Assembly (NCBI GenBank): GCA_014729935.1
Contig: WJJB01000206.1
Span: 1-6,386 of the forward strand
Length of the DNA: 6,386 nt
DNA from: Candidatus Bathyarchaeota archaeon
Lineage (GTDB): Archaea > Asgardarchaeota > Lokiarchaeia > Sigyniarchaeales > Sigyniarchaeaceae
Direction: 5' to 3'
Shown here: piece after piece, positions 6,080-6,386 of the stretch
Layout of the letters: each line of letters opens with the position of its first letter
Position numbering within the stretch: position 1 is the first letter of the stretch
Position numbers and translations under genes: made by a program
The notes under the pieces: generated by a model
Told to the model about the DNA's origin: nothing
Seen by the model: only the letters and a program-made list of their open reading frames with translations
Databases searched by the model: none

Positions 6080-6386
6080 TCAAGGAAGTGTGGCCAAATT
6101 CAACCAGTAATTTTCAATTATTTTCATGGTTTGGATGTACTTTTCGATTTCAACTGGCTTGGTGATATAGCAATTTGCATGGAGATCATATGTCTTCAAG
6201 ACGTCTTCCTCCGCACTGGACGTGGTCAGGATCACCACGGGTATCCGTTTCAGTGAATCATCTGCCTTGATCTCCTGCAATACTTCCCTGCCATCCTTCT
6301 TTGGCAGGTTCAAGTCTAGCAGGATCACGTCGGGGCGTGCGGCATCCTCATGCGGGGATTCATGCCTCAGGATGGCAAGTGCTTCC
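6080..6386 (-). CDS. Rcp1-like single-domain response regulator (N-terminus beyond right edge)
   Basis: The 101 visible residues cover the C-terminal two thirds of a receiver domain and end at a TGA. The phospho-acceptor is D24 of the visible part (ILLDLNLPKKDGREVL), the switch Thr is T54 in VVILTTSSAEED, and the lysine is K76 in CYITKPVE. The phrases LNLPKKDG, TTSSAEED and NCYITKP, and the ending with a Trp after an acidic helix (IIENYWL), are typical of the Rcp1 family, first known as the cyanobacterial phytochrome response regulator and later found beside many hybrid PAS/GAF kinases. No output domain is present. The N-terminal strand and acidic pocket residues are off the window. Its cognate kinase may lie further right. 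It probably leads the same transcript as the REC-kinase 11 nt downstream. Confidence 0.93.
   Translation of the reverse strand, partial: EALAILRHESPHEDAARPDVILLDLNLPKKDGREVLQEIKADDSLKRIPVVILTTSSAEEDVLKTYDLHANCYITKPVEIEKYIQTMKIIENYWLNLATLP

Noticed and set aside
1..6386. CRISPR array, tRNA/rRNA genes, insertion sequences or toxin-antitoxin genes
   Set aside because: No spaced direct repeats, tRNA-like cloverleaf, transposase motif or terminal inverted repeats were seen; nearly all sequence is coding for signalling proteins.

Overview
The window is a dense block of cytoplasmic two-component (phosphorelay) genes. Five genes, two of them cut by the window edges, run leftward on the minus strand, and one runs on the plus strand. 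By eye it contains six receiver (REC) domains, at least five PAS domains (one cut by the left edge), two complete histidine kinase cores, and one protein with a kinase-like phospho-acceptor helix but no ATPase domain. No membrane segment, DNA-binding domain, RNA gene, mobile element or CRISPR array was seen.

Organism: moderately AT-rich DNA, REC-first kinases without membrane segments, an A/T-rich TATA-like element rather than -35/-10 boxes, several likely TTG/GTG starts and the style of the PAS/REC modules suggest an archaeon, possibly of the Asgard (Lokiarchaeia-like) type. This is inference; no marker gene is present, and a PAS-rich bacterium is not excluded.

Layout, left to right: (1) 1-1710, minus, REC followed by at least four PAS domains, continuing off the left edge, probably to a kinase core. 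(2) 1711-1901, divergent intergenic region with a TATA-like element and a perfect 10-bp inverted repeat. (3) 1902-2528, plus, a small two-part protein: a possible longin-like alpha/beta N-terminus and a degenerate HisKA-type helix pair. (4) 2492-4057, minus, REC-PAS-HisKA-HATPase kinase, overlapping gene 3 tail to tail by 37 bp. (5) 4076-4450, minus, single-domain REC. (6) 4505-4915, minus, single-domain REC with a TTG start. (7) 4869-6068, minus, REC-HisKA-HATPase kinase. (8) 6080-6386, minus, Rcp1-like single-domain response regulator, cut at the right edge.

Working model (inference): genes 8 to 4 form a closely packed leftward operon. A sensor kinase, probably off the right edge, signals to the Rcp1-like regulator. 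The two soluble REC-kinases then pass phosphate among the two stand-alone receivers. The plus-strand protein has a histidine aligning with the kinases' phospho-acceptor but lacks the catalytic parts, so it may be a phosphotransfer intermediate or a dimerisation decoy. It is the least ordinary element of the window.
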